DNA of 64,000 nucleotides. It comes from a bacterium. Lineage in GTDB: Bacteria > Planctomycetota > SZUA-567. The stretch is from contig QKCJ01000037.1 of the NCBI GenBank assembly GCA_003245715.1, positions 23,435 to 87,434 of the forward strand. Reading direction: 5' to 3'. The position numbers were made by a program, and so were the translations under genes. Positions within the stretch are counted from its first letter, which is position 1; the number at the start of each line of letters is the position of its first letter. The notes under the pieces are model-generated. The model searched no databases, was not told where the DNA came from, and saw only the letters and a program-made list of their open reading frames with translations. This document shows positions 34,513 to 43,806 of the stretch, one piece after another.

Positions 34513-35904
34513 TCAGAAAATTTCCGCCTGTGAACTGAAGAGTTTTTCGGCTTTAATTTTCTGGTTGAGACTTTTCAGGGTATCGTTGATTTTATTGCAG
34601 AGTACCGGATTTTTGCTGCCGATACCGTTTTTGAGGATATTAATAATTGTTGAGTGCTTTCTGTTGCCGAAGAAGTTGCCGATCTCGTTGAGAGAGCAGC
34701 CTGAGAGTTCACGGACCAGATGAATTGAGACGCGTCTGGCTTGGGCGATGCTGCCCTGACGTTTCTTGCCGCGAATGTCGGCAAGCGGAATCTGGAATAC
34801 CTCGGCGACTGTGCGGGAAATTTTTTCAATTCCCGGCTTCTCAATAGCCTTTGGTGCCAGAAGCTGTTCTACATCACTAAGATCAGGGACTACACCGGTG
34901 ATCTTTGCCATTGCCGAGACAGTCTTTACCAGACCTTCAATCTCGCGGATGCTGCCGGAAGTGCGCTCGGAGATAAGTGACGCGACCTCATCGCTGATAT
35001 TCTCAGACTTGTTGGTAATAATTGAACGACGCGTTAAGTCATCGGGTGTGTCAAGGCGTGCCTGCAGGCCACCACCAAGACGGCTTGCGAGCATCGGGTC
35101 AAGCCCTTCAAGGGTATGCACAGCTCCGCAGGCGGCGATAATCACCTGACGATTGCGGTGCTGCATATTATCGAGAATGGCGATAAGTTCTTTCTGAGAA
35201 GCGGTTTTCTTACCATGTGAGAAGTTCTGAAAATCATCAATCGCCAGAAGATCACATTCCTCATAACGTTTCTTGAACTCGGGCAGACGGTTGTTCATAT
35301 AGGCCGCGCTGTATGACTGCACAAAATAGTCAGGATTGATGCACAGAACTTTATATGCAGGGTTGCGCCTTGAAACTTCCGAGCATACCGCGTGCAGAAG
35401 ATGCGTCTTCCCAAGACCATGTCCGCCAAAGAGATATAGCGGAGAGTATTCGCCGGGGTTGTCGACAGCCTGACGGGCGGCAGCAAGAGCAAAGCGGTTG
35501 CAGGAACCTTCGGTGAAATTATCAAAGGTGTGCTGGCTGCGCCGGAAGAGCGGTTGGCTGGCGAGATCGGTCCCGGCAACTGTCTGGGGCGCAGGTGCAG
35601 CAGGCTGTGAATCTGTAACCTGTACCTGAATCTGCTCTTTGTATTTCTGGCGGGAAATAACTACCGATACTTCAGGCTTTGTGCCGGTGACAGATTTGGC
35701 CGCTTCAGCGATAATATCACGGTAATGGTTTTCAAGCCAAGCCTTAACAAAACGATTGGCAGCTCCGATAACAATCTCGTTTTCGGTAAGGGAATCTACG
35801 GATGCGTTACTGAACCATGTGTTGAAACTGGCCACCGGCAACATTGCCCGGAGAGCCTCGAAAATCTCGGCTTCTGCTATGGTTGTGGAGCGTGAATCTT
35901 GCAT
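34513..35904 (-). CDS. dnaA: Chromosomal replication initiator DnaA
   Basis: A 463-residue DnaA. Domain I lies at about 1-80 and a short Gln/Pro/Ala linker at about 95-120. The AAA+ domain has Walker A GGHGLGKTH near 159, Walker B LLAIDDF near 217, an arginine-finger segment ASRLGGGL and the sensor-2 arginine in SIREIEG. Domain IV starts near 360 and contains KKRQGSIAQARRVSIHLVRE and GNFFGNRKHSTI. The canonical box-contacting DHTT is KHST here, and the Gln of RPRQ is Arg, while the conserved R399- and R407-equivalents remain. It is not followed by dnaN in this window. The upstream 764-base gap has several DnaA-box-like 9-mers, so this is probably the origin-linked dnaA. Confidence 0.93.
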   Translation of the reverse strand: MQDSRSTTIAEAEIFEALRAMLPVASFNTWFSNASVDSLTENEIVIGAANRFVKAWLENHYRDIIAEAAKSVTGTKPEVSVVISRQKYKEQIQVQVTDSQPAAPAPQTVAGTDLASQPLFRRSQHTFDNFTEGSCNRFALAAARQAVDNPGEYSPLYLFGGHGLGKTHLLHAVCSEVSRRNPAYKVLCINPDYFVQSYSAAYMNNRLPEFKKRYEECDLLAIDDFQNFSHGKKTASQKELIAILDNMQHRNRQVIIAACGAVHTLEGLDPMLASRLGGGLQARLDTPDDLTRRSIITNKSENISDEVASLISERTSGSIREIEGLVKTVSAMAKITGVVPDLSDVEQLLAPKAIEKPGIEKISRTVAEVFQIPLADIRGKKRQGSIAQARRVSIHLVRELSGCSLNEIGNFFGNRKHSTIINILKNGIGSKNPVLCNKINDTLKSLNQKIKAEKLFSSQAEIF

Positions 35905-36668
35905 TATAAAGTACTATTTCCCCCCGGAAATTGATCTCTGTAAAGAGCTAATTTTATGATATTCCGCCCCCCAAAGTCAACGGAGGAAAACTTATAATTA
36001 TCCACAAACTTTCCACAACCGGATTGGTGGCATTTCAACTTCTTTGGAATAAGAGGGTTATCGTTTTTCAACCGCTACCGAAAATAGCCTTTGAATGATT
36101 GTAAGTCAACTTAATTAAAAAGCCTTTTTGCGCTGCCGGCTGTGGGTAAATTAACAGCCCGCAATACAACCTCTGGTTTTTCATAGTGTTAGAAAGAGAT
36201 TAGCGCAAGAGCTTTTGATCGGCATGGTTACGTTTTTATTAACTTCTTATGTGTAAAGGTGATACGGCTGTTTATTCTGCCTTTGGCTGGAGGGGGCGGG
36301 TATCGAAATCAAACTTTCCGGGGCAGTGCAGGACGGGCGCAGAATCTCAAGACATAATACTTAATTGAGCATAAGTGAGAAATTGGCAGGATTTTAACAA
36401 ATCGCATAAGATGGATGAGATAGGGTTGTTTTAAACGTAAAAACTTTCAAACGATCGTTTAAATATGTTGGTTTGTAGCTCCTTTATTGTTAATGGGTTG
36501 TGGAAAAGTACGTGGATAATGTGTGTTAATTCCGATAATAATGCTTGAAAAAAAAAGTGTTACGTATACTATTTTAGAAGAACTAGTAGCAGCTAATGGG
36601 TAAGGCTTGACTGGGGATTTCAGTTTTGGCGCTGATTTATTACAATTAAAAACGGAAAGCACGGGAAT
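35905..36668. other. Candidate chromosomal origin region (oriC) with DnaA-box-like sites
   Basis: This 764-base gap, the longest in the window, lies upstream of dnaA. It has TTATCCACA (35998-36006, perfect), CTTTCCACA (36009-36017), TGTGGGTAA (36141-36149, reverse of TTACCCACA), TGTGGAAAA (36499-36507, reverse of TTTTCCACA) and CGTGGATAA (36511-36519, reverse of TTATCCACG). AT-rich tracts at about 36100-36120 and 36520-36595 are candidate unwinding sites. No protein-coding gene is supported in it. The palindrome AAACGATCGTTT (36449-36460) also lies here, close to the next gene. Confidence 0.7.
36449..36460. promoter_or_regulatory. Perfect palindrome upstream of the TolC-like gene
   Basis: AAACGATCGTTT is a perfect 12-base palindrome that extends imperfectly on both sides (TT-C and A-AA). 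It lies 209 bases upstream of the TolC-like gene, so it may be a regulator site or an origin element. Confidence 0.35.
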
Positions 36669-38441
36669 ATGCGTTCTAAATTCAGTAAAATTATTTCACC
36701 TGCAGCATTGTGTGCGGCTTTATCCTTTTACGGTATTGCCACTGCTGCTGATGTTCCTGGTATTGGCCAGTCTAACGGAATTTCCGCAAATCAGGCGGCC
36801 GACATGAAGGTTGATAAGAATGGTGTGGTTGTTGATCTCAACGACTCATCAGTCCCGCAGCTGCCGACGGTTGTTTATGATGGCGCGACCAACTCTGGCG
36901 TTGTTTATCAGGGCGCGATTCAGACTACACCTGCCGATTTTACCGGCAAGCGCGATGTGGTGCTTGGTATTTCTGATGTTGAGATGATGGCACTGAACTA
37001 CTCATGGGAGCTGAAAAAGACCATGACCCAGCGCCTCTCAGCCCGCGCCAAGAAATTCGGTGCCTGGGGCAAGGGGCTGCCTTCACTTGGTTTCAGCGGT
37101 TCATGGAACGCGACACAGAGCAGTACTGCCGGTTCACGTTATGCCAATTCTGAAACGAGCGCCTATACTGTCGGTGCGACTGTTTCACAGCCGTTATTTC
37201 TCGGTGGAGCGGTGGTTTCATCAATCAAGGAAGCCGCGCTTTATGAGGACTTTGTCAGTGAAGACATTCAGCGGGTGCGTCTGGCGATTATCAGCACAAT
37301 CCGCAATCAGTATTATCTCTGTCTGAAGAATCTCAAGTACTCTGAGATTTATAAAGAGCAGATGGAAATTTCGAAGGAATATTGGGAGAAGACCAAGCGC
37401 CGTTATGAGGCGGATGATGTGGCCGAGATTGATGTGCTGCGTTATGAGGTCGATTACAAAATCCAGAAAGCCTGGTACATCCGTTATACCAATGATTATA
37501 AGGTTGCGGTTACCGATATGCTGCGTCTGATCGGCATGCCGCTTGATACCAATGTCACTCTGAGCGACCCGTTTGCCTTTGCTGATTATGATCCGGGTTC
37601 AGAGCAGAGCCTGATGGCTGAGGCTCTTGACAAGCGTCCTGATTTGCGTTCGGCGTATCTGCAGGAGAAGATTGCCGGCGAGCAGCTCTGGCAGCAGAAG
37701 AGTGAGCTGTTCCCGAAGGTTTACGCGCAGGGCAGCTGGAGTAACAATAATAATTACTACGCTTCTCTTGAGCAGAGGGCTGATGTCTGGAACTGGTCGG
37801 CAGGGGTTGGAGTGCAATGGAACGCGCTGGCTGGTGCGGGGCAGACAATCCGGGCAAGTATCATGACTGCCAAGGCTGCGCTTGAGAGTCAGGAATTTAC
37901 CACTAAGGATACAGAAGACCAGGTTCGTCAGGATGTCAAGGACGCTCTTTTGAATCTCTACAGTTCAATTGATTGGGTGAAATCGCAGAAGGAGAGTGTA
38001 ACTCAGGCGACGCGTGTTCTTGAGCAGGAGACGATCCGCTGGGATGAGGGTGCGGGCGATTACCTCAACATTCTTGATGCGCGTCAGAAACTTGCTGATA
38101 GCCAGTTGCTTTACTGGGATGGTATTTACACATATAAGACTGCGATTGTCAGCCTTGATTATGCGGTTGGTCGTTTTGGCCGGAGTCAGGACGCGGTTGT
38201 CAAGGGTTATAAGGTTTCAAGGAAAGCACCGGAATTTTCAAAGAAAGTTAATACCCAGAAAGCTCTTGAAGAGAGTTTTGGCCGGCTCGGAGCTGCATCG
38301 GTTAATCTTGATGAAGTAACTGAGGCTGCCGCTAACCAGCCCTCGCCAGTGCAGTCGGCAATAATTGATGAAGGGGTGGCTCGTCCTAAACAGGCAGAAA
38401 AAACTCAGCAGCTTCCAGAAGGTCCTGCTCCGTTATTCTGA
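36669..38441 (+). CDS. TolC-family outer-membrane efflux protein
   Basis: A 590-residue exported protein with a signal peptide (SKIISPAALCAALSFYGIATAA, cleavage near 27). It has a roughly 60-residue variable N-terminal extension and the TolC/OEP helical hairpins from about 100 to 530. The latter include TVGATVSQPLFLGG, NQYYLCLKNLKYSEIY and a DYLNILDARQKLADSQLLYWD end. TolC proteins form the outer-membrane and periplasmic channel of tripartite pumps. The C-terminal tail (about 535-590) is Ala/Pro/Lys/Glu-rich. The adaptor protein usually encoded beside such genes is absent; an aspartase gene separates it from the RND pump. GGGA precedes the ATG. Confidence 0.88.
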   Translation: MRSKFSKIISPAALCAALSFYGIATAADVPGIGQSNGISANQAADMKVDKNGVVVDLNDSSVPQLPTVVYDGATNSGVVYQGAIQTTPADFTGKRDVVLGISDVEMMALNYSWELKKTMTQRLSARAKKFGAWGKGLPSLGFSGSWNATQSSTAGSRYANSETSAYTVGATVSQPLFLGGAVVSSIKEAALYEDFVSEDIQRVRLAIISTIRNQYYLCLKNLKYSEIYKEQMEISKEYWEKTKRRYEADDVAEIDVLRYEVDYKIQKAWYIRYTNDYKVAVTDMLRLIGMPLDTNVTLSDPFAFADYDPGSEQSLMAEALDKRPDLRSAYLQEKIAGEQLWQQKSELFPKVYAQGSWSNNNNYYASLEQRADVWNWSAGVGVQWNALAGAGQTIRASIMTAKAALESQEFTTKDTEDQVRQDVKDALLNLYSSIDWVKSQKESVTQATRVLEQETIRWDEGAGDYLNILDARQKLADSQLLYWDGIYTYKTAIVSLDYAVGRFGRSQDAVVKGYKVSRKAPEFSKKVNTQKALEESFGRLGAASVNLDEVTEAAANQPSPVQSAIIDEGVARPKQAEKTQQLPEGPAPLF

Positions 38442-38461
38442 GTTTGTTCTTTATTGTTCAG

Positions 38462-38495
38462 GCGGCTACCTTGTACAGCAGGGTAGCCGCTTTTT
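38462..38495 (+). terminator. Rho-independent terminator of the TolC-like gene
   Basis: GCGGCTACC (38462-38470) and GGTAGCCGC (38482-38490) form a 9-base perfect stem followed by TTTTT. Confidence 0.92.
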
Positions 38496-38561
38496 GCTTG
38501 ATTTGAGACTTGTTCTTGGCAGAATTGTATCTTTATCTTTGCAATTTACAGGGGCCGAAAG

Positions 38562-39959
38562 ATGAGTAAGTATCGTATTGAGAAAGACAGTCTTGGTGAA
38601 CATGAAGTCCTGGCCGGAGCGTTGCACGGGATTCACAGTGAGAGGGCGAGGTCGAATTTCCCGCTTAGTCGGCGTCCGGTTAATACTTCGTTGATAAGGG
38701 CGTATGGGCAGGTCAAGCAGGCGTGCTGTCGGGTCAATTCTTCGCTTGGTTATCTTGGTGAGTTTGAGGGGAAGGCTGAGGCAATTGAACGGGCATGCGG
38801 TGAAGTTGCTTCAGGGCTGCTGACGGAATCTGTCATTGTTGATGCGCTTCAGGGCGGTGCGGGTACAAGCCTGAATATGAATATCAACGAGGTTATCGCT
38901 AACCGTGCGTTGCAGCTACTCTCAAAGGATTGCGGGGATTATTCTGTAATCAGCCCGCTTGATGATGTTAATCTGCATCAGTCAACCAATGACACTTTTC
39001 CGACGGCTCTTAAGGTTGCGGCGATTCTTGATCTGCATATTCTTGAAGGTGAGCTGGTTGCCCTGCAGGAGGTTTTTCAGCAGAAAGAAAAGAATTTTGC
39101 CCACATTGTCAAGATCGGGCGCACCCAGTTTCAGGATGCGGTTCTGACGACGATGGGGCGTGAGATGGCGGCGTACGCGGAAGCGTTCAACCGTGACCGC
39201 TGGCGGGTCTACAAGTGTGAAGAGCGGTTGCGGGTGGTTAATCTTGGCGGCACGGCTATTGGTACGGGACTGGCGGCGCCGCGAAAATTTATTTTTAAGG
39301 CAACGGAAGCGTTAAGGGAGATTACCGGTATCGGGCTGGCGCGGGCAGAGAATCTTGTTGAGTGTACGCAGAATGCGGATGTCTTTGTTGAGGTCTCGGG
39401 AATCTTAAAGGCGTGCGCGGTGAATCTGCACAAGGTCTGTTCTGATTTGCGTCTGATGTCATCAGGGCCTGAAGCGGGGTTTGGGGAGTTGATGCTGCCG
39501 GCGGTTCAGGCGGGGTCTTCGATAATGCCCGGTAAGGTTAATCCGGTTATTGCGGAGGCTGGTGCGCAGGCGGCGATGCTGGTGATGGGGAATGACCAGA
39601 TTATTGCGTCCTGCTGCGCGGCGGGCAGTCTGGAGCTGAATCCGTTTCTGCCGCTGGTTGCTGACAAGCTGCTTGAGAGTATTCAGGTTCTTGCGGCGGC
39701 GTGCAAGGTATTGCGCGAGAGGTGTGTTGATGGAATGCTGGTAAATGAGGATTGTTGCCGCAAATATGTTGAGGCTTCTACTGCGACGGTAACGGCTCTG
39801 CTTGGTCATATCAGTTATGATGAGTGCGCCAAAATTGCCCACGAAGCAGCTGAAAGTGGACGGAGCGTGCGGGAGGTTGCTGTCAGCGGTGGTTATGTGA
39901 CGGATGAGGAGTTTGAGCAACTGTGCAGCCCTGAAGCGGTCTGCCGGCTCGGGTTTTAA
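38562..39959 (+). CDS. aspA: Aspartate ammonia-lyase
   Basis: A 465-residue member of the fumarase/aspartase class II superfamily that reversibly deaminates aspartate to fumarate and ammonia. Its motifs are GTSLNMNINEVIANRA near 106, LHQSTNDTFPTA near 140, and the signature GSSIMPGKVNPV near 321-332, whose lysine and serine loop closes the active site. The start is supported by GGGGCCGAAAG. The HQSTND version of the second segment favours aspartase over fumarase. It lies between the TolC-like and RND genes without an obvious link to efflux. An odd point is the unusually high cysteine content (several CC pairs in the C-terminal half). Confidence 0.87.
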   Translation: MSKYRIEKDSLGEHEVLAGALHGIHSERARSNFPLSRRPVNTSLIRAYGQVKQACCRVNSSLGYLGEFEGKAEAIERACGEVASGLLTESVIVDALQGGAGTSLNMNINEVIANRALQLLSKDCGDYSVISPLDDVNLHQSTNDTFPTALKVAAILDLHILEGELVALQEVFQQKEKNFAHIVKIGRTQFQDAVLTTMGREMAAYAEAFNRDRWRVYKCEERLRVVNLGGTAIGTGLAAPRKFIFKATEALREITGIGLARAENLVECTQNADVFVEVSGILKACAVNLHKVCSDLRLMSSGPEAGFGELMLPAVQAGSSIMPGKVNPVIAEAGAQAAMLVMGNDQIIASCCAAGSLELNPFLPLVADKLLESIQVLAAACKVLRERCVDGMLVNEDCCRKYVEASTATVTALLGHISYDECAKIAHEAAESGRSVREVAVSGGYVTDEEFEQLCSPEAVCRLGF

Positions 39960-39996
39960 ATAATTGCCCTAAAGGCGAAAATGGAGTGAGAGATTA

Positions 39997-42900
39997 ATGA
40001 TAATCAGTGACTGGTCGGTTAAAAACCGCACGACTGTTTTTTTTCTGGTGGCAATCATTATTGCTGCTGGCCTGTTCTGCTATTTTTCCTTGCCGCGGGA
40101 ATCAGCGCCGGATATTCCGATTCCAACGGTATTTATCACCACCACCTACCGCGGCGGCTCTCCTGAGGATATTGAGAAGTTGATTACGATCCCGATTGAG
40201 GACAAGCTCAAGGGTTTGTCCGGGGTCAAGGAGATCAAGAGCGTTTCAGAGGACAGTCAGAGTATTATTTCGGTGGAGTTTGAGACGGGTATCAACATTG
40301 ATGAGGTTCTGCCGAAGGTGAAGGATAAGGTTGATCTTGCCAAGGTTGATCTGCCGTCTGACCTTGAGGATGATCCGGTGATTGAGGAAATTAATTTTTC
40401 TGAATTTCCGATTATGCTTATCGGCTTGTCTGGCGACTTTGGCGAGAAGCAGCTTGGCAAGCTGGCTGATGATCTTAAGGATGATATTGAGGGGATTACC
40501 GGGGTACTTGAGGCTGAGCTTTCTGGTAAGGTTGACCGTGAAATTCAGGTGCAGATTTTTCCCGAGCGCCTGACGCAGTATAACATCCCGATGTCGACGA
40601 TAACTTCAATTGTCGAGCAGGAGAATAAAAACGTATCAGGCGGAAGCATCAAATTAAAGCAGGGGCGTTTTCAGCTGCGGGTGCCGGGCGAGTTCGAGAC
40701 GCCGGAGGATGCTAATGATCTGGTGGTGACATCGGGCAAGACCGGCTCTGTGTATCTGCGTGATATAGGCTTTATCGCGGACGGGTTGGCGGACCGCAAT
40801 ACTTATTCGCGCGTTGACGGGCATAGCTCGATTACGGTTTCAGTCAAGAAGCGGGCTGGTGCGAATATAATTGAGATTGTCGACAAGATCAAGGCGTTGC
40901 TTGAGGAGCGCAAAAAGAGCTGGCCCAAGGGACTTGAGGTCTCAATGCTGATGGACCGCGCCAAGGAAATCCGCTCGATGGTCAACGATCTTGAGGATAA
41001 CATGATAAGCGGCCTGCTGCTGGTTATTCTGGTCGTATGCGTGGCGATGGGGCTGAGAAACTCGATTATTGTCAGCCTCAGTATCCCTCTTTCGATGCTG
41101 ATTTCTTTTGTTGTACTCAAGGTTCTTGATATAACGCTTAATATGGTGGTGCTCTTCTCGCTGACGCTGGCGCTTGGTATGCTGGTTGATAACGCGATTG
41201 TTATTGTCGAGAATATTTACCGATTCATGCAGCAGGGCGTTGGCCGGGTTGAAGCGGCGATGCGCGCAACTTCGGAAGTCGCTTTCCCGATTATCGGCTC
41301 AGCGCTGACTACAATTGCTGCGTTTGTGCCGCTTCTGTGGTGGGATGGTATTATGGGGTCGTTCATGTCATACATCCCAAAGACGGTTATTGTTACTCTG
41401 GTCAGCTGCCTTTTTGTGGCGCTTGTCATTAATCCGGCCATAGCCGCTGCAGTCATGAAGGTCAGGCGCAAGAAGGGGAGCAAGCCCTTGTCAGCGGATG
41501 ATATCATCAATCAGGGTGAGCATCCGATGCTTGAGGGCGGGGGAATGATCCTTGATGCTTACCGCAGGATTCTTAGGCTTGCGCTTAACAACCGTGTTAT
41601 GACTCTGGTTATGGCCGGCGGTTTTGTTGTTATAATGATGCAGTTCTGGCTGGCGCGCATCGGTATTGAAAAACCGGTCGAGTTTTTTCCGACTCCCGAC
41701 CCGGCCGATATTTATGTCAACTTCAATATGCCTCAGGGGTGCGGGTTGCAGTATTCTGACAACCTCATCAAGGAGGTTGCGACAAGGGTTTATGCCAGGC
41801 CCGAGCAACTTCCGGCGCTTATGAATATGCCGCTTGAGAAAGCTTATGAAAAATCACTTGAACCTAAAGAACATATCTTCCGCAGTACAAGTGCCAAGTA
41901 TTACAGCCCCAGCTGGCTGCCTAATGTTGAGTATACCTACGAGAAGTCGTCATTCCGTCCGGGGATGCAGTTCTTTGGTAATGGCTCTGAAAACCAGATT
42001 GGTCTGCACTGTGTGGATCTTGAAGACCGTGCCGAACGTTCGACGAAAACCAAGGAGCGTCTTGAGGCTCTGGTCAGGGATATGCCGGGTGCGATTATTA
42101 CTGTTGAAGAGGAGCAGGGCGGGCCTCCGACAGGTAAGCCGATTAATATCGAACTCTCCGGTGAGGACTTCAAGGTTCTTGGCGCGCTGGCTAAAGAGGT
42201 CGAGTCATACGTGAAAAAAGTTCCTTTCACCCGTAACGTGCGCAGTGACTTCGAGAGTGGTTCGCCGACTCTGGAGATCCGCGTTGACCGCAAGAAAGCT
42301 GGCTATCTTGGCTTGTCCACAGCGTATATCGGTTATATTATCAAGGCTGCGTTTAACGGCGTCAAGGTTTCCAATTACCGCGAAGGTGATGAAAAGTTCG
42401 ACCTTGTTGTGCGTTTTGATGATGCCAACCGCGGCCTGATTGACACCCTCCGTCAGATTATGATTGTCAGTGATACCTATGGCCGTATTCCTCTCACGAC
42501 GATTGCTGATATTCAATACACCGGCGGCCTTGGGCGTATTACCCGTATCAAGAATAAACGCGTGGTTACGGTTTCCGCTGATATTGATGCCACCAGAACT
42601 ACCGGCGCAGTTGCGCTGCAGCAGGCTGTTGATCTGCTTTCAGGTTCTTCAAAGATAACTGTCAGTCAGGTTAAGGACTGGCCGAAATTGCTTTCTCTGA
42701 TTAATAATGCAAAGTCGGGAAACGCGTATAAGGCGCTGGCGCAGGTTGGTCGTTTTATCCCCGGGGAGGTTATGGCAGTCGCGGCAAATTCCAAGGATAA
42801 AAAAACTCTGGACGCTGTGCAGATGAATATTGTTGTTGACGGAATGAATCAGCTTCTTTCTATTGAAGGTTTGTATGCGCCTTCAATCTTTGATGAAGGC

Positions 42901-43806
42901 AAGCTGCCTCCGCAGGTCGCCGGTATCTTAAGTTCAGGTTCGGAGTATCTTGAATTTCTAGCCCCGCGTGAGCTGCAAAAAGTTAACCGGGCTCTTCTTG
43001 AGACGGTCTTTAGTGGGGCATTGGGGCAGAGTGATCTGAAGGCTTTTGTTCCGCCGCAGGGTTACCGCATGAGTTTTACCGGTGAGAACGAAGAAATGGT
43101 CAAGGCCATGAAATTTCTGGAGGTCGCTTTCACGGTTGCGGCGATGCTGATTGTTTTTGTGCTGGTTGCGCAGTTTAACTCAATTGTTTATCCGATTGTG
43201 ATTATGAGTGCGGTGGTTCTCTCGCTTGGCGGGGTCTTTCTTGGCCTTGGTGTGGCGGGGATGTCGTTTGGTGTTGTCATGACCGGCGTCGGGGTTATCT
43301 CGCTTGCGGGGGTTGTTGTCAATAACGCGATTGTGCTGGTCGATTATACCCTGCAGTTGCGCCTGCGGGGGATGGGGGTTACGGAGTCGATTATCGCGGC
43401 CGGTGCTACGCGACTGCGGCCGGTTGTGCTGACAGCGATTACGACAATTCTTGGCCTGATACCGATGGCTCTTGGCTGGAGTTTTGATTTCAGAAAGTTT
43501 GAATTCCAGTGGGAGAGTGAGTCTAGCCAGTGGTGGGGCTCGATGGCTATTCCGGTAATCTTTGGTTTGCTAACGGCGACTGTTCTGACGCTGGTGGTCG
43601 TGCCGTCGCTGATAAGTCTGGTCGAGCAGATACGTGAGCATCTTACACATCTTCGCCGGGATATGCTGAGGATTGAAATTGTGGTTGTCTATCAATGGAT
43701 AAAACTGTATGACCATGTTTTCGGGACAGAGCGAGCGCACAAATGGAAGCTGGTCAAGATCCGCCAGTATGCCCGTGAGATTTATCATGACCGGGAAGCC
43801 CGGTAA
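39997..43806 (+). CDS. RND-family efflux transporter (HAE1-like) with an extra periplasmic insert
   Basis: A 1269-residue inner-membrane proton-driven pump. It starts IISDWSVKNRTTVFFLVAII, has the APDIPIPTVFITTTYRGGSP periplasmic entry and the LTLALGMLVDNAIVIVEN motif with charged residues of the proton relay, and a second transmembrane bundle near the end (VAQFNSIVYPIVIMS, GVVVNNAIVLVDYTLQLR). Usual family length is about 1030-1050. The surplus is a block from roughly residue 885 to 1015 in the second periplasmic half, just before the conserved FVPPQGYRMSFTGENEE segment. The C-terminus extends into a charged cytoplasmic tail. No adaptor gene is next to it. TolC (36669) may be its outer partner. 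GGAG precedes the ATG. Confidence 0.88.
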   Translation: MIISDWSVKNRTTVFFLVAIIIAAGLFCYFSLPRESAPDIPIPTVFITTTYRGGSPEDIEKLITIPIEDKLKGLSGVKEIKSVSEDSQSIISVEFETGINIDEVLPKVKDKVDLAKVDLPSDLEDDPVIEEINFSEFPIMLIGLSGDFGEKQLGKLADDLKDDIEGITGVLEAELSGKVDREIQVQIFPERLTQYNIPMSTITSIVEQENKNVSGGSIKLKQGRFQLRVPGEFETPEDANDLVVTSGKTGSVYLRDIGFIADGLADRNTYSRVDGHSSITVSVKKRAGANIIEIVDKIKALLEERKKSWPKGLEVSMLMDRAKEIRSMVNDLEDNMISGLLLVILVVCVAMGLRNSIIVSLSIPLSMLISFVVLKVLDITLNMVVLFSLTLALGMLVDNAIVIVENIYRFMQQGVGRVEAAMRATSEVAFPIIGSALTTIAAFVPLLWWDGIMGSFMSYIPKTVIVTLVSCLFVALVINPAIAAAVMKVRRKKGSKPLSADDIINQGEHPMLEGGGMILDAYRRILRLALNNRVMTLVMAGGFVVIMMQFWLARIGIEKPVEFFPTPDPADIYVNFNMPQGCGLQYSDNLIKEVATRVYARPEQLPALMNMPLEKAYEKSLEPKEHIFRSTSAKYYSPSWLPNVEYTYEKSSFRPGMQFFGNGSENQIGLHCVDLEDRAERSTKTKERLEALVRDMPGAIITVEEEQGGPPTGKPINIELSGEDFKVLGALAKEVESYVKKVPFTRNVRSDFESGSPTLEIRVDRKKAGYLGLSTAYIGYIIKAAFNGVKVSNYREGDEKFDLVVRFDDANRGLIDTLRQIMIVSDTYGRIPLTTIADIQYTGGLGRITRIKNKRVVTVSADIDATRTTGAVALQQAVDLLSGSSKITVSQVKDWPKLLSLINNAKSGNAYKALAQVGRFIPGEVMAVAANSKDKKTLDAVQMNIVVDGMNQLLSIEGLYAPSIFDEGKLPPQVAGILSSGSEYLEFLAPRELQKVNRALLETVFSGALGQSDLKAFVPPQGYRMSFTGENEEMVKAMKFLEVAFTVAAMLIVFVLVAQFNSIVYPIVIMSAVVLSLGGVFLGLGVAGMSFGVVMTGVGVISLAGVVVNNAIVLVDYTLQLRLRGMGVTESIIAAGATRLRPVVLTAITTILGLIPMALGWSFDFRKFEFQWESESSQWWGSMAIPVIFGLLTATVLTLVVVPSLISLVEQIREHLTHLRRDMLRIEIVVVYQWIKLYDHVFGTERAHKWKLVKIRQYAREIYHDREAR

